A DNA stretch of 59,786 nucleotides from Caulobacterales bacterium (GCA_947474395.1 CANJID010000016.1:1-59786); one strand, 5' to 3'. Shown: positions 11,104-19,038, counted from the first letter of the stretch. Notes: generated from the sequence alone by a model not told the origin. Program-made: numbers and translations.

Positions 11104-12438
11104 TCAGCCCGCGCCGAGCAGGTAGAAGCCCAGCCCCATGAGAATCGCGGCGATCAGGGTGCGGATCACCCCCCACTTCAGCCGGAACAACAGGATCGCG
11201 GCGGCCACGGCGAGGACCAGGGCCCGGAGGTCGAGGCTGCCGAGGTCCGGCAGCGCCGCCTTGATCGGCCCGATGCGGACCTCCGGGAAGCGGGCGAAGA
11301 GGACGTGCAGGGCGAACCAGAGGGTCAGGTTGGCGATCACCCCGACCACGGCGGCGGTGATGGCGGCGAGCGCCCCCTGCAAGCCCCGGGCGCGCTCCAG
11401 CCGGCTGATGAAGGGCGCCCCGACGAAGATCCACAGGAAGCAGGGGGTGAAGGTGGTCCAGAGGGTGACGGCCGCGCCGATGATCCCCGCGACCAGGGGG
11501 GCGAAGGGGGCGGGATTGCGGAAGGCGGCGAGGAAGCCGACGTACTCGGTCACCAGGATCAGGGGCCCCGGCGTGGTCTCGGCCATGCCCAGGCCGTCCA
11601 CCATCTCCTTGGGCCGCAGCCAGCCGTGGCCGGTCACCGCCTCCTGGGCCATGTAGGTCAGGACCGCATAGGCGCCGCCGAAGCTGACGGCGGCGAGCTT
11701 GGAGAAGAAGACGCCGATCTCGAACAGGACGTGGCGCGGGCCCAGGAGACCGTAGATGAGGGCGAGGGGCGCGGCCCACAGGGCGGCCCAGACCACCAGG
11801 GTAAGGAGCGCCGAGCGGGCCTGCGCGCCGATGGGCGGCGGGGGCTCGGCGGCGGGGGGGGCGGGCTTCAGGCGCAGAGCGGCGGGGCGGACGGTGGACA
11901 CCAGCCAGCCCACCACGCCCGCCGCGATCACCACGGCGGGGAAGGGCGCGCCGAAGACGGCCAGGGCGGCGAAGGCGGCGGCGGCGACGCCGTACTTGAA
12001 CCGGGTGTTCAGCGCGCGCTTGGAGATGCGCAGCAGGGCCTCGACCACCACCGCCAGGACCGCGGCCTTGACCCCCAGCAGGGCCGCCGCCACGGGCCTG
12101 AGGTCCGCGGCGTAGGCGTAGAGGATGGACAGGGCCAGGACCACGCCCGCCCCCGGCAGGATGAACAGCAGGCCTGCCGCCAGCCCGCCCCTCAGACCGT
12201 GGAGCTTCCAGGCGAGATAGGTGGCGAGTTGCTGCGCCTCCGGACCCGGCAGGATGTGGCAGAAGTTGAGGGCGCGCAGGTACTCGTCCTCGTCGAACCA
12301 GGCCTTCTCCTCCACCAGCACCTTATGCATCAGGGCGATCTGGCCGGCGGGCCCGCCGAAGTTGATCAGGCCGATGCGCCCGAAGGTGCGCACAACCTCG
12401 CGATAGGAGGGCTTGGGAGGAGGGTTTGTCTCGGGCAT
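11104..12438 (-). CDS. chrA: Chromate transporter, two-domain
   Basis: ChrA exports chromate across the inner membrane. The 444-residue protein contains two related halves of about six membrane segments. The N-terminal half has the FGRIGLINFGGPAGQIALM motif and the C-terminal half repeats it as FFSKLAAVSFGGAYAVLTYM, the expected duplicated arrangement. A PGPEAQQLATYLAW motif is present near residue 72. It stands alone without chrB or a visible regulator, upstream of the cytochrome gene by about 100 bp. Confidence 0.92.
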   Translation of the reverse strand: MPETNPPPKPSYREVVRTFGRIGLINFGGPAGQIALMHKVLVEEKAWFDEDEYLRALNFCHILPGPEAQQLATYLAWKLHGLRGGLAAGLLFILPGAGVVLALSILYAYAADLRPVAAALLGVKAAVLAVVVEALLRISKRALNTRFKYGVAAAAFAALAVFGAPFPAVVIAAGVVGWLVSTVRPAALRLKPAPPAAEPPPPIGAQARSALLTLVVWAALWAAPLALIYGLLGPRHVLFEIGVFFSKLAAVSFGGAYAVLTYMAQEAVTGHGWLRPKEMVDGLGMAETTPGPLILVTEYVGFLAAFRNPAPFAPLVAGIIGAAVTLWTTFTPCFLWIFVGAPFISRLERARGLQGALAAITAAVVGVIANLTLWFALHVLFARFPEVRIGPIKAALPDLGSLDLRALVLAVAAAILLFRLKWGVIRTLIAAILMGLGFYLLGAG

Positions 12439-12627
12439 GCGTCGCCGTCCTGATGATCCAGGTTCGGCGCGACGCTTGGGCGGCCGGAGCCGCCTTGAGC
12501 CGGGAGGCCGCGCGCGTCCCGACCCTTATTGGATAGGGGATCGGAGCCGGCGCCGCAATCAGGCTTTGCGGGCCGGTCGGGACGGGAGGATGGTCCTGTC
12601 TTCGCATTTACGCGTCAGGAGATCGCC

Positions 12628-13338
12628 ATGTCCGAAGCCGCCCTCGACCGCCGCCAGGTTTTCGCCGCCGTCGCCGGCGTGGCCGCAGCCGCCACCGCCT
12701 CCGTCGCTTCCGCCCAGCCCGCTGCCCCGCCCGCGGCCAGGCCCGCCCCCACCTTCACACCCAAGCCGCTGGGGTTCGATCCGAAGAGCGTGGCGGGCCT
12801 GTCGGAGAAGCTGCTCGTCAGCCACCACGACAACAACTACGCCGGCGCCGTGCGCCGCCTCGGCCAGATCATGGGCCAGTTCGCGAGCCTCGATCCCGCG
12901 ACCGCGCCGGGCTTCCAGCTCAACGGCCTCAAGCGCGAGGAGCTGCTGGCCTGGAACTCGATGGTGCTGCACGAGGTCTATTTCGCCGGCTTCGGTCCCG
13001 CCGCCGCGCCGTCAACGCGGCTGGCCCAGGCGATCGAGCGGGACTTCGGCAGCCAGGCCCGCTGGGCCGCCGAGTTCACCGGCATGGGTAAGGCGCTGGG
13101 CGGCGGCTCGGGCTGGGTGCTCCTGACCTGGAGCCCCCGCGACGGACGTCTGGTCAACCAATGGGCGGCCGATCACACCCACACCCTGGCCGGGGGCGTG
13201 CACCTCCTGGCGCTCGACATGTACGAGCACGCCTATCACATGGACTACGGCGCCAATGCGGGCGGCTATGTGGACGCCTTCATGAAGGTCGCCTCCTGGC
13301 GCAACGCCAACGAGACCTTCGCCCGCCTGCCGGTCTGA
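12628..13338 (+). CDS. Exported Fe/Mn superoxide dismutase family protein
   Basis: The 236-residue protein has a twin-arginine-like signal (DRRQVFAAVAG) with an Ala-rich h-region, so periplasmic export is likely. The mature part matches iron/manganese superoxide dismutase. Metal-ligand regions are visible: SHHDNNYAGAV and WNSMVLHEVYF for two histidines, and DMYEHAYHMDYG for the Asp and third His (the classical DxWEHAY with Met in place of Trp). Thus the metal site looks retained, although the family consensus is altered. The start has AGGAG six bases upstream. It is followed 69 bp later by a HupE-like gene, suggesting a metal or oxidative-stress function. Confidence 0.85.
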   Translation: MSEAALDRRQVFAAVAGVAAAATASVASAQPAAPPAARPAPTFTPKPLGFDPKSVAGLSEKLLVSHHDNNYAGAVRRLGQIMGQFASLDPATAPGFQLNGLKREELLAWNSMVLHEVYFAGFGPAAAPSTRLAQAIERDFGSQARWAAEFTGMGKALGGGSGWVLLTWSPRDGRLVNQWAADHTHTLAGGVHLLALDMYEHAYHMDYGANAGGYVDAFMKVASWRNANETFARLPV

Positions 13339-13407
13339 GCCAGTTCGCCGCGGAGTTGGCGCAATCGCTGCGTATGGGATAGCGAAAGAACAACGAGGGA
13401 GACGACA

Positions 13408-14130
13408 TTGGGAAGGCCGATACGCCTCTGGAGCCTGGCGCTTCTGGGCCTCCTGGCGGTGGGGGGACTGCTGGCCTCCGGGTGGCTGGCCCCCGCCTTC
13501 GCCCACGGCATCGCCGGCAAGGACGCGGCCTTCGTGGCGGCGAGCAAGGGGCCGCAGATCATCCCCTTCCTCTACCTGGGGGCCAAGCACATGGTCACCG
13601 GCTACGACCACCTGCTGTTCATCCTGGGGGTGATCTTCTTCCTCTACCGGCTGAAGCACGTCGCGCTCTACGTGACGATGTTCTCCATCGGCCACTCGGT
13701 CACCCTGCTGACGGGGGTGCTCTCGAACATCCACGTCAATCCGTTCCTGGTGGACGCGGTGATCGGCCTGTCGGTCGCCTACAAGGCCTTCGACAACCTG
13801 GGCGGCTTCAAGACGGTGTTCGGCTTCCAGCCCGACAACCGGGTCGCGGTGCTGGGCTTCGGCCTGGTGCACGGCTTCGGTCTCGCCACCAAGCTGCAGG
13901 CCCTGCGCATGTCCAAGGACGGGCTGATCGCCAACATGGTCTCGTTCAACGTCGGGGTGGAGCTGGGTCAGCTCCTGGCCCTGTCGGTTATGCTGGGCGT
14001 GATCCTGCTGTGGCGCACGAGCGCCCTCTTCAACCGCCAGGCGGTCGCCGCCAACGCCCTCATCCTGTTCGCGGGCTTCCTGCTGATGGGCTACCAGCTC
14101 GCCGGCTATTTCATCGGAGCAAGGGCCTGA
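13408..14130 (+). CDS. HupE/UreJ-like membrane protein
   Basis: The 240-residue protein has a signal-like N-terminus and about six further membrane segments. Histidines lie in HMVTGYDHLLFILGVIFF, FSIGHSVTLLTGV and GLVHGFGLA, the pattern of HupE/UreJ proteins thought to move nickel or cobalt. The start is TTG, supported by a strong GAGGGAGA ribosome site; no ATG is nearby. It is followed after one base by the anchored protein at 14132, so the two are likely translated together. The metal is not determined by sequence. Confidence 0.85.
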   Translation: MGRPIRLWSLALLGLLAVGGLLASGWLAPAFAHGIAGKDAAFVAASKGPQIIPFLYLGAKHMVTGYDHLLFILGVIFFLYRLKHVALYVTMFSIGHSVTLLTGVLSNIHVNPFLVDAVIGLSVAYKAFDNLGGFKTVFGFQPDNRVAVLGFGLVHGFGLATKLQALRMSKDGLIANMVSFNVGVELGQLLALSVMLGVILLWRTSALFNRQAVAANALILFAGFLLMGYQLAGYFIGARA

Positions 14131-14131
14131 C

Positions 14132-14770
14132 ATGGCTGACGAAGGTCACATCGCCAATCCGCCCTCGAAGCAGCGCCTCGGCCTGATCGTCGGCGTCGCC
14201 GCCGTCGTCGCCGTGGTGGTGACGGTCGGTTTCATCCTGCCCGCCGAGTACCAGGTCGACCCGACCGGCTTCGGCAAGGCCACCGGCCTCTACAAGTTGG
14301 GAACGCCCCAGGCCAAGACCGAGACGGTTGACGCGTCCGCCGCCTCGACCTCGATCACCCGCTACTATCCGACCGCCTATCGCAGCGACGTCATCGACAT
14401 CCCCCTGAAGGTGAGCGGCGACGAGAACCGGGGCGACGAGCTTGAGTACAAGGTGCGGATGAAGGAGGGCGACAGCCTAGTCTATTCCTGGTCCGTGCTG
14501 ATGACCAATCCGGAGGAGTTCTACTACGACTTCCACGGGGAGAACCCGGTGGGCCCGGGCAATCCGACCGCCAAGGTGATCGAGTACAAACAGGCCACCG
14601 GGACCTCGTCCAACGGGGTGCTGATCGCCCCGATGCCGGGGGTGCACGGCTGGTACCTGCAGAACCAGTCCGAGAAGCCGGTGACGGTGAAGCTGAAGAT
14701 CTCGGGCTTCTACGAGCTGGTCCCACCGGGCGAGTACGGCAACGAGGCGGGGATCAAGCCGGGCGGCTAG
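14132..14770 (+). CDS. Membrane-anchored periplasmic protein of the HupE cluster
   Basis: A single transmembrane helix at about residues 17-36 is followed by a periplasmic domain of about 175 residues rich in aromatic and charged residues (SITRYYPTAYRSD, YYDFHGENP, GVHGWYLQNQS). No cysteine or haem motif is present. Proteins of this look are usually named transmembrane anchor protein and occur beside HupE-like genes. The TGA of the upstream gene and this ATG are separated by one base, so translational coupling is probable. Function is unknown. Confidence 0.75.
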   Translation: MADEGHIANPPSKQRLGLIVGVAAVVAVVVTVGFILPAEYQVDPTGFGKATGLYKLGTPQAKTETVDASAASTSITRYYPTAYRSDVIDIPLKVSGDENRGDELEYKVRMKEGDSLVYSWSVLMTNPEEFYYDFHGENPVGPGNPTAKVIEYKQATGTSSNGVLIAPMPGVHGWYLQNQSEKPVTVKLKISGFYELVPPGEYGNEAGIKPGG

Positions 14771-14808
14771 CGTTCAAGGTGACGGGGCTGGCGTGATGCG
14801 GCTGCATC

Positions 14809-14871
14809 CTTAGCCCCCTCACCCGGAGCGCTTACGCGCTCTCGACCTCTCCCCACCGGGGAGAGGGGAAT
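14809..14871. repeat. Palindromic intergenic repeat (CTCACCCGGAGCGC type)
   Basis: Between two convergent genes, GAGCGCTTACGCGCTC and CTCTCCCCACCGGGGAGAG form two adjacent hairpins. Such C/G-rich palindromes are dispersed in this genome type and may terminate both neighbours. Nothing else is seen in 14771-14870. Confidence 0.6.
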
Positions 14872-15956
14872 CAGCCGGGGGTCGTCGAGGAAGAGCCGCC
14901 GCCGGGGGTGGTGGAACTGGAGCCGCCGCCGTTGTTCTCGTGGGCGGGGGCCGGGGCGTTGGTGCTGGAGCCGCTCGCGGGGGTCGCATTCTTCTTGTTG
15001 ATATCCTGCACCTTGATGATGGCGGGGCCCAGGATCACCACGAACAGCACCGGCAGGAAGAACAGGATCATCGGCACGGTCAGCTTGGCGGGCAGGGCCG
15101 AGGCGGTCTTCTCGGCCTGGGCCAGGCGCATGTCGCGGTTTTCCTTGGCCATGACCCGCAGGGCCGTGCCCAGCGGCGTGCCGTAGCGCTCGGCCTGGAT
15201 CATGGCCGTGACCACGCCCTTGACGCCCGGGTGGTCGACCCGCTTGGCCAGGCCCTCGTAGGCCATGCGCCGCTCGGGCAGGTAACTGAGCTCGGCGGTC
15301 AGCAGGCTCATCTCCTCGGCGAGCTCGATCGATGAGGAGCCGACTTCCTGGCCGACCTTCTGGATCGCGGCCTCGATCGACATGCCGGATTCCACGCAGA
15401 TCAGCAGCAGGTCGAGGGCGTCGGGGAAGGCGCCGACGACGGAGTTGCGCCGGTTGGTAGCCTTGTTCTTCACATAGAGGTTTGGGGCGTAGAAGCCGAT
15501 CACGAAGCCGACGGAGACCGCGCAGATCTTCATCATCGGCTGCATGTTCGTGTGCGTGAGCGCGAACAGATAGATCGCCGTGATGATGGCCAGGACGAAG
15601 GGGCTGAGGAAGCGGAAGAAGTAGAAGGTGTTCACCGCCTTGGGGCCGCGGTAGCCGGCCTGCGCCAGCTTGTCGATCACCGTGGGGTCCTCGAGCAGCT
15701 TGGAGAGCTGCAGCTGCTCGACCACCTTCTTGTAGAAGCCCGTGTCGGAGTGCCGGAGCGCCGTCTCGCCGCCCTTGGCGATCTGCTGGCGCGACCGGCG
15801 GCGCAGCTCCTCGCGCCGGTTGGCCACCGACTTCAGCCGGGTCTCCAGCTTGTCGCCGGTCATCATCGGGGCCGCCAGGGTGACCACCGTGGCGAAGCAG
15901 ATGATGGCCACGAAGGCCGCCAGCAGGTTCGAGGGATCGACGAGGGCTTCGATCAC
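14871..15956 (-). CDS. tadC: Tad pilus inner-membrane platform protein TadC, with unusual C-terminal tail
   Basis: TadC forms with TadB the inner-membrane platform for Flp pilus assembly. The 361-residue protein has membrane segments near 10-30, 110-160 and 300-325 and the GspF-like cytoplasmic domain (FPDALDLLLICVESGMSIEAA, ELSYLPERRMAYEGLAKR). The core is complete. After the last helix there is a Ser/Thr/Pro/Gly tail of about 40 residues ending in two exact copies of GGGSSSTTPG, not a usual TadC feature. It lies 7 bp after the CpaB/TadB chimera in the same direction. Confidence 0.93.
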   Translation of the reverse strand: MIEALVDPSNLLAAFVAIICFATVVTLAAPMMTGDKLETRLKSVANRREELRRRSRQQIAKGGETALRHSDTGFYKKVVEQLQLSKLLEDPTVIDKLAQAGYRGPKAVNTFYFFRFLSPFVLAIITAIYLFALTHTNMQPMMKICAVSVGFVIGFYAPNLYVKNKATNRRNSVVGAFPDALDLLLICVESGMSIEAAIQKVGQEVGSSSIELAEEMSLLTAELSYLPERRMAYEGLAKRVDHPGVKGVVTAMIQAERYGTPLGTALRVMAKENRDMRLAQAEKTASALPAKLTVPMILFFLPVLFVVILGPAIIKVQDINKKNATPASGSSTNAPAPAHENNGGGSSSTTPGGGSSSTTPG

Positions 15957-15963
15957 GGCGCCC

Positions 15964-16941
15964 TCAGAGCTTGAAGTTGATCATGCGGCGCATGACGAAA
16001 ATGCCGGTCGCCATCCACAGGGCGCCGCCGAGCAGGAACATGTGGCCGCGCGGGTCCTGGAACAGGGGCGCCATGTAGCCGGGGGAGCTGACCGAGACGA
16101 GGGCCATGATCCCCGGCGGCAGGGAGCCGATGATGAAGGCCGAAGCCACCGCCTCGCCGGACATGGCCTTGACCTTCTCGCGCATCAGCTTGCGGGCGCG
16201 CAGCACGGTGGTCAGGTTGCCCAGGGCCTCGGCCAGGTTGCCCCCGGTCTTGCTCTGGATGGCCATGACGATGGCCAGGAACCGCACCTCCGAGGTCGGC
16301 ATGCGCTCGTACATCTTCTCCAGGCCCTGATCGATCGACAGGCCCACGGACATGTTCTCGACTAGGCGCTGGAACTCGGTGTTGATGGGCGCCGGGCTTT
16401 CCCGCGCGATCACCTTCAGACACTCCTGGATGGGCAGGCCGGACTTGATGCCCCGGGTCACGATGTCGATCGCGTTGGGGATGACGCCCGCGGCGCCCGC
16501 ATGGACCAGCTTGCGTTGAACGATCGGCTCGCCGGCGTAGATGGTTTCGCGCACCACCGAGCCCAGCATGGCGACCATGGGGCCGGCCGGGCCGGAAACG
16601 GCGTCGGTGGCCGCCTGGGCCAGCTTGGCGGCGGCCTTGCCCGCAGGCTGGGCGAGCTTGGCGGCGGCGGCGGGGTCGTCGGTGATGTAGGTGGGCTGGA
16701 CGCCTTCCAGCGGCCAGGCCTGCCAGCCGATGTCGGTTTCGCCGAGGCGGGTCCCGACCGTCAGGTCGCGCTTGGCCACGAGCACGCGGGCCGTCGGCTT
16801 CTCGATCACCTGAGGCGCGGAGGCCACGATCGAAGGCTGGGCCTTGACCTGGGCGCTCTTCGTCATGTTGCGCACCAGGAGCGCAGCGACGACGGCTGCG
16901 ACCAGAGCGACGATCAGGATCACGACCCTCATCGGGCCCAT
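15964..16941 (-). CDS. In-frame chimera: CpaB N-terminal half fused to TadB C-terminal half
   Basis: Residues 1 to about 150 read as CpaB/RcpC, the periplasmic pilus-assembly protein: an N-terminal membrane helix, then ARVLVAKRDLTVGTRL, WQAWPLEGV and VVRETIYAGEPIVQRKLV. From about residue 152 (near base 16488) the sequence is TadB: IPNAIDIVTRGIKSGLP, QSKTGGNLAEALGNL, MREKVKAMSGEA and two C-terminal membrane helices. The 325-residue total resembles TadB length and could mislead automatic annotation. The absent interval equals cpaC, cpaD, cpaE and cpaF plus the ends of cpaB and tadB. It follows cpaA and precedes tadC by 7 bp. The reading frame is intact through the join. A GC-rich repeat (GCCCGCGGCGCCCGC) lies at the junction. 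Function is doubtful; assembly error must be excluded. Confidence 0.85.
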   Translation of the reverse strand: MGPMRVVILIVALVAAVVAALLVRNMTKSAQVKAQPSIVASAPQVIEKPTARVLVAKRDLTVGTRLGETDIGWQAWPLEGVQPTYITDDPAAAAKLAQPAGKAAAKLAQAATDAVSGPAGPMVAMLGSVVRETIYAGEPIVQRKLVHAGAAGVIPNAIDIVTRGIKSGLPIQECLKVIARESPAPINTEFQRLVENMSVGLSIDQGLEKMYERMPTSEVRFLAIVMAIQSKTGGNLAEALGNLTTVLRARKLMREKVKAMSGEAVASAFIIGSLPPGIMALVSVSSPGYMAPLFQDPRGHMFLLGGALWMATGIFVMRRMINFKL

Positions 16942-17017
16942 GGCTGGCTATCCCGGCAGACGCCCAGGGGGCGCCGCCAAAACACACGACTTCGCATTGG
17001 ATGATGGGGCGCCCTGG

Positions 17018-17032
17018 TTAACGTCGGGCTAA
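17018..17032. promoter_or_regulatory. CtrA-like box upstream of the cpaB/tadB chimera
   Basis: TTAA-N7-CTAA departs by one base from the TTAA-N7-TTAA consensus of the cell-cycle regulator CtrA. It lies 77 bp upstream of the start at 16941, in the gap after cpaA. CtrA control of pilus genes is known in Caulobacter; the site here is a prediction. Confidence 0.45.
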
Positions 17033-17071
17033 GCGAGGGGCCCGGTCGCCGCCTGTGAGGCCCTGTAAGCC

Positions 17072-17587
17072 TCAGAAAGATGCGTGAAATCCCCGCACCA
17101 GCGGGCTTTCCGGGAAGGCGGCCAGCGCTCCCACCGCGATGGCCACCCCATAGGGCACGTCCCCGCCGTCAGCCAGCAGCCGGTCGATCCAGGCGGGGCT
17201 CCGGAAAGGCAGGACCGGGGCGATCTTGCGCGCGCCCAGCAGGCTGACGGCCAGGAGGCCCCCGGTGACGGCGGTCCAGGCCAGGAAGGGCAGGGCGCCC
17301 GACAGGCCCAGCCACAGGGCGCTGGCGGCGAACAGCTTGGCGTCGCCCCCGCCGATCCAGCCCAGGGCGAACATAGCCATTCCGGCGACCAGGGCGGCGG
17401 CGCCGACGCCCAGGCACAGGCCGATGGTCGCAAGCGGCATCCCCAGGGCGAAGGCCGCGGGCAGGAACGCCGCCGCCAGGGCGACCGAGAGCCAGTTGGG
17501 GATGATGTAGGAGGTCAGGTCGCGTAAGGCCGCCGTGATCACCAGCGCGGGAAGCGCCAGGAGCAGAATCGCCTGGAGGACGGACAT
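17072..17587 (-). CDS. cpaA: Prepilin peptidase of the Flp/Tad pilus
   Basis: CpaA/TadV cleaves the leader of Flp prepilin in the inner membrane. The 171-residue protein has five or six membrane segments and the two aspartate motifs of A24 peptidases: DLTSYIIPNWLS near residue 24 and GGGDAKLFAASALW near residue 80. It is the short single-domain form normal for Tad systems. It lies 135 bp after pilA and 130 bp before the CpaB/TadB chimera, matching the order pilA-cpaA-cpaB. Confidence 0.93.
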   Translation of the reverse strand: MSVLQAILLLALPALVITAALRDLTSYIIPNWLSVALAAAFLPAAFALGMPLATIGLCLGVGAAALVAGMAMFALGWIGGGDAKLFAASALWLGLSGALPFLAWTAVTGGLLAVSLLGARKIAPVLPFRSPAWIDRLLADGGDVPYGVAIAVGALAAFPESPLVRGFHASF

Positions 17588-17722
17588 GGGCGGCGGATCC
17601 GAAGTGGCTGAACCGGGGCCCAGCCTGCCAGCGAGGTGCTGAACGAATTGTTGCGGAGCCCAAAACGCGGAAGGGCCGCGGCGTTTCCGCCGCGGCCCAA
17701 CCCGGGTCGACTGATGTCGGCC

Positions 17723-17887
17723 TTACTTCACGGAGTTCGCGATATTGTTGAACTTGCCGCTGAGGTTGGTCCCCAGGGTGGTGACGGCGGTGATGATCAC
17801 CACCGCGATCAGGGCGGCGATCAGGCCATACTCGATGGCCGTGGCGCCGGACTCATCCTTCAGAAACCGCGTAACGAACTTGGACAT
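17723..17887 (-). CDS. pilA: Flp-type major pilin
   Basis: The 54-residue prepilin begins MSKFVTRFLKDESGATAIEYGL. The G/ATAIEY leader cleavage motif, with the conserved Glu and Tyr after the cut, is diagnostic of Flp pilins, followed by one hydrophobic helix. AAGGAGA lies seven bases upstream of the ATG, so the longer upstream frame is not used. It is the first gene of the collapsed leftward pilus operon and diverges from the broken cpaC. Confidence 0.96.
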   Translation of the reverse strand: MSKFVTRFLKDESGATAIEYGLIAALIAVVIITAVTTLGTNLSGKFNNIANSVK

Positions 17888-17999
17888 GACAATCTCCTTT
17901 GCAAGCAGTCCGGCCAGCCGATCTGCTCGCATGGCCCCCGGATAACGTACGCTACTGTCTCGTATCCACGTTAATGAGGAATGAAACCTCCACAAATTT

Positions 18000-18023
18000 T
18001 ATGGTTTACATAGATTTACCATA
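18000..18023. promoter_or_regulatory. Inverted repeat in the pilA/cpaC divergent promoter region
   Basis: TATGGT and ACCATA are 6-bp inverted arms separated by 12 bases, in an AT-rich stretch between divergent pilA (17887) and broken cpaC (18179). It could be an operator. The region also holds a direct repeat GTAAA with 10-base spacing on the minus strand. I could not recognise a sigma-54 or CtrA consensus here. Confidence 0.35.
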
Positions 18024-18178
18024 GTAACGAAATTGATTCATGCGTGGAGTCTATAAAGACTTCAAAGCGGGTGCGGCGTCCGGACCGGCGGGGGTTTGAG
18101 ACTTTGTTGACCAATGGGCCCCATCCTTGGGGACTAGGGCCCGCCACGCGCCCGTTGGACCCCTCGCCGAGGACAGCC

Positions 18179-18394
18179 ATGCGTTCCTTGCTCTCCACCG
18201 CTTCGATCGTGCTGTTGCTTGCGGGCGCCTCGCCGGCGGCGGCGGCTTCGATCCAGCTGCAGATCGACCACTCCGAGCGGCTGACCATCGCCGGCTCGGC
18301 GGCGTCGGTGCTGGTGGGCAATCCGGCCGTGGCGGACGTGACTGTGGTGGATAAGGGTTTTGATCTCATCTTCGTTCCTACGTCACTGCGATGA
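18179..18394 (+). pseudogene. cpaC: cpaC fragment: secretin signal peptide and N-terminal domain only
   Basis: CpaC is the outer-membrane secretin of the Flp pilus, normally above 500 residues. Here only the signal peptide (RSLLSTASIVLLLAGASPAAA) and the start of the N-terminal domain (SERLTIAGSAASVLVGNPAVADVTVVD) remain. From about base 18351 the frame runs into unrelated sequence and stops after about a dozen foreign residues, giving 71 residues. A 53-bp inverted repeat begins at 18354, right at the break. The ATG has GAGG upstream, so the fragment may still be expressed. The rest of cpaC is not in this window. Confidence 0.82.
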
Positions 18395-18406
18395 GACCAA
18401 AACCCT
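18354..18406. repeat. 53-bp inverted repeat at the cpaC breakpoint
   Basis: Arms at 18354-18370 and 18390-18406 match at 16 of 17 positions (AGGGTTTTGATCTCATC against AGGGTTTTGGTCTCATC on the other strand), around a 19-nt spacer. It looks like two facing insertion-sequence ends or a very small miniature element, but no family could be assigned and no target duplication was recognised. A rho-independent terminator is less likely because no T run follows. Confidence 0.55.
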
Positions 18407-18660
18407 CCGTTAGCGGGAACCCTCAATCTGTCTCACTGGTGCTGACGGCGGACATCTCGACTACTATGTGCTCCCGGTGAGAGCACTCGGCCTCAATGGC
18501 ACTGAGCAGCGCCTCGGTGACCCGACCTCGGTCGCCGAGCGTTTCCGGACGGCCAGGCCGCTAGAAGTGTTAGTCCGCCTGGCTTGCGGAAGTGCAAGCA
18601 TAGGGCCGTAGCCCCGGCGCGGGCGTCGAACTCGACGGTGGGAGAAGGCGTCCCTCCCCT

Positions 18661-19038
18661 CTAGCTGCGCGGCGACTTCAGCGAATTAAGCGCCCTCTCG
18701 TGCGTATAGGCGGCAATATCCGCCAGAGCGGCGTTGAGGGCGTCCCGGATGTGCTCCAGCATCACGGCCCTTTCGCCTGGCCCCGCAGCATGACCCTGCT
18801 CGGCCTGGCTGCAGACCTCTGCGAGCGTGAACGCCCCTACGCCCAGCGACGCCCCTTTCAAGGTGTGGGCGCCGTCCCTCCACGCAGAGGGGTCGCCGCG
18901 GGGATCGAGTAGCCGAATCCACAACTCCGCCTGATGCGTGAAAATCGATAGGACCTCCTCGACCAACCCATCGTCGCCGGCGGCATAGCCTTCGAGATGC
19001 GCAAAATCGACTGCTCCGCTTATGTCTCGCCGCGCCAT
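18661..19038 (-). CDS. Single-domain histidine phosphotransferase (Hpt)
   Basis: The 125-residue cytoplasmic protein is a lone Hpt domain. The phosphoacceptor is His58 in AHTLKGAS, within the four-helix bundle pattern. It should pass phosphate between a hybrid kinase and a response regulator. The window has three hybrid kinases, but its partner cannot be chosen from sequence. The start at 19038 is preferred over the upstream Met at 19134 because TGGAGGGA lies eight bases before it. It resembles the stand-alone Hpt proteins (ShpA-like) of Caulobacter; this is from memory of family appearance. Bases 18407-18660 downstream hold no recognisable gene. Confidence 0.85.
   Translation of the reverse strand: MARRDISGAVDFAHLEGYAAGDDGLVEEVLSIFTHQAELWIRLLDPRGDPSAWRDGAHTLKGASLGVGAFTLAEVCSQAEQGHAAGPGERAVMLEHIRDALNAALADIAAYTHERALNSLKSPRS

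Noticed and set aside
15964-16941. Plain TadB annotation of the chimeric gene
   Set aside because: The first 150 residues carry CpaB motifs (RVLVAKRDLTVG, GEPIVQRKLV) and lack the TadB N-terminal helices.
17888-18178. Possible sigma-54 promoter for pilA
   Set aside because: Caulobacter pilA uses one, but I could not find the GG-N10-GC pattern here with confidence.
18016-18426. Open frame on the minus strand across the cpaC fragment
   Set aside because: It overlaps the cpaC fragment and the 53-bp palindrome and shows no family signal.
18423-18560. 46-codon open frame on the minus strand (GRPETLGDRGRVTEALL region)
   Set aside because: Its composition looks like real protein, perhaps the tail of a lost gene, but it has no start and no family could be named.
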